A stretch of 64,000 bases of DNA from Sphingomonas ginsengisoli An et al. 2013 (GTDB lineage: Bacteria > Pseudomonadota > Alphaproteobacteria > Sphingomonadales > Sphingomonadaceae), in NCBI RefSeq assembly GCF_009363895.1, contig NZ_CP045434.1, positions 2,241,001 to 2,305,000 on the forward strand, in the 5' to 3' direction. Made by a program: the position numbers and the translations under genes. Positions 63,456 to 64,000 of the stretch are shown here, in pieces; the first letter of the stretch is position 1, and every line of letters starts with the position of its first letter. Below the pieces are notes generated by a model. That model saw nothing but the letters and a program-made list of their open reading frames with translations. It searched no databases and was not told the DNA's origin.

Positions 63456-64000
63456 ATGAATAATCGTCAGAACGGCCGCCGTCGCGGTCGTGGGGGACAG
63501 CAGCGTCCGCAGGGGATGGGCGGTGGAGGCGGCAATGCCCGCGACAGCCGTCAGCGCGGGAATGCCGCGCAGCTGCTCGAAAAGTATAAGAGCCTGGCGC
63601 GCGATGCCCAGATGTCCGGCGACCGCGTCCAGACCGAATATTATCTCCAGTTCGCCGATCACTATTTCCGCGTCCTCGCCGAGACCCGGCCGCGGTTCGA
63701 GGAACAGCGCAATTCGCGCGACGAGGATGAGGACGGCGACGACGCCGATTTCTCGGGCGACGACGGTGACGAGGGCGACGAGTTCGACCAGCGTCCGCAG
63801 CAGCAGCGGCAGCAGCAGGAGCGCCGTCCCGAACGGACCGAGCGTACCGGCCGGACCGAGCGGAACGATCGCTACGAGCGGTCGGATCGCCCGGAGCGCG
63901 CCGAGCGTCCCGAACGGACCGAGCGCGACGAGGGCGAGCGGCGCGAGACTTTTGCCCGCGAGGAGCGCCGCCCGGCGCGCCGTGAGCGTCCCGCCCTGCG
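63456..64000 (+). CDS. DUF4167 family protein, N-terminal part (cut by window end)
   Basis: The frame opens at ATG 63456 (MNNRQNGRRRGRGGQQRPQG) and runs to the window end without a stop. Residues ~30-75 match DUF4167: AAQLLEKYKSLARDAQMSGD then RVQTEYYLQFADHYFRVLAE. After an acidic stretch (DEDEDGDDADFSGDD) the sequence becomes Gln/Arg/Glu-rich with repeats of RTER and RPER, likely disordered. DUF4167 proteins are widespread in alphaproteobacteria and lack a known function; the basic/Gly-rich N-terminus suggests nucleic-acid contact. AAGGAA lies 10 nt before the ATG. Confidence 0.85.
   Translation, partial: MNNRQNGRRRGRGGQQRPQGMGGGGGNARDSRQRGNAAQLLEKYKSLARDAQMSGDRVQTEYYLQFADHYFRVLAETRPRFEEQRNSRDEDEDGDDADFSGDDGDEGDEFDQRPQQQRQQQERRPERTERTGRTERNDRYERSDRPERAERPERTERDEGERRETFAREERRPARRERPAL

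Noticed and set aside
63209-63463. 84-codon frame in the gap before the DUF4167 gene
   Set aside because: No domain or ribosome binding site, Arg/Ala/Pro-rich composition, and it overlaps the well-supported DUF4167 start.

Overview
The window is a contiguous piece of a high-G+C alphaproteobacterial chromosome, almost certainly from the Sphingomonadaceae (Sphingomonas-like). This rests on the gene content: a COQ9 protein, a DUF3572/divK pair, an rnd-lptC-lptA-lptB-rpoN cluster, a Gly-rich double cold-shock protein, a large TonB-dependent receptor, a LOV histidine kinase, DUF4167, and perfect GGAAC-N16-CGTT (EcfG-type) promoters. No tRNA, rRNA, insertion sequence, prophage or CRISPR array was seen. 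About 60 protein genes are packed tightly, with many 4-nt start/stop overlaps.

Layout. 0-7.4 kb: end of coq9, feoAB iron uptake under a probable Fur site, ssb, a cytochrome bc1 chaperone/DUF177 pair, bamE, a tryptophan 2,3-dioxygenase/kynureninase-like pair and a TetR regulator. 7.4-13.3 kb: TonB-dependent receptor and MFS transporter next to a perfect operator-like palindrome, then a Gly/His-rich repeat protein and a FAS1 lipoprotein. 13.4-25.6 kb: a large hybrid histidine kinase, then dnaN, recF, a DEAD-box helicase with a structured leader, and gyrB. 25.6-32.3 kb: EF-hand protein, EEP phosphohydrolase, the LPS-transport/sigma-54 cluster and the cold-shock protein. 32.4-44.3 kb: acetyltransferases, GDPD, RidA, SDR, HAD, divK, rpmG, an ATP-dependent DNA ligase, an amidohydrolase, isoaspartyl peptidase and an SPFH operon.

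44.3-50.3 kb is the most unusual part. It is a compact minus-strand operon of a membrane TIR-TPR protein, two small proteins that share an identical LDPIMNNQNGG motif, a SLOG-like/four-TM membrane protein, and (21 nt further on) a secreted S1/P1 nuclease. I recognise no described system with this composition. It resembles nucleotide-signalling or defence/stress modules in its domain types only, and the function is open.

50.4-64 kb: ispG, a retropepsin-like protease, transporters, an amidase, a LOV blue-light hybrid kinase behind a perfect EcfG promoter, inorganic pyrophosphatase, an M61 peptidase, the hisS-prfA-prmC operon, and the start of a DUF4167 protein cut by the window edge.

Promoter-scale signals include two matching leaderless-type promoters (gyrB, ispG), a possible attenuator before the DEAD-box helicase, and four convergent gene pairs whose stop codons share one CTAG palindrome.
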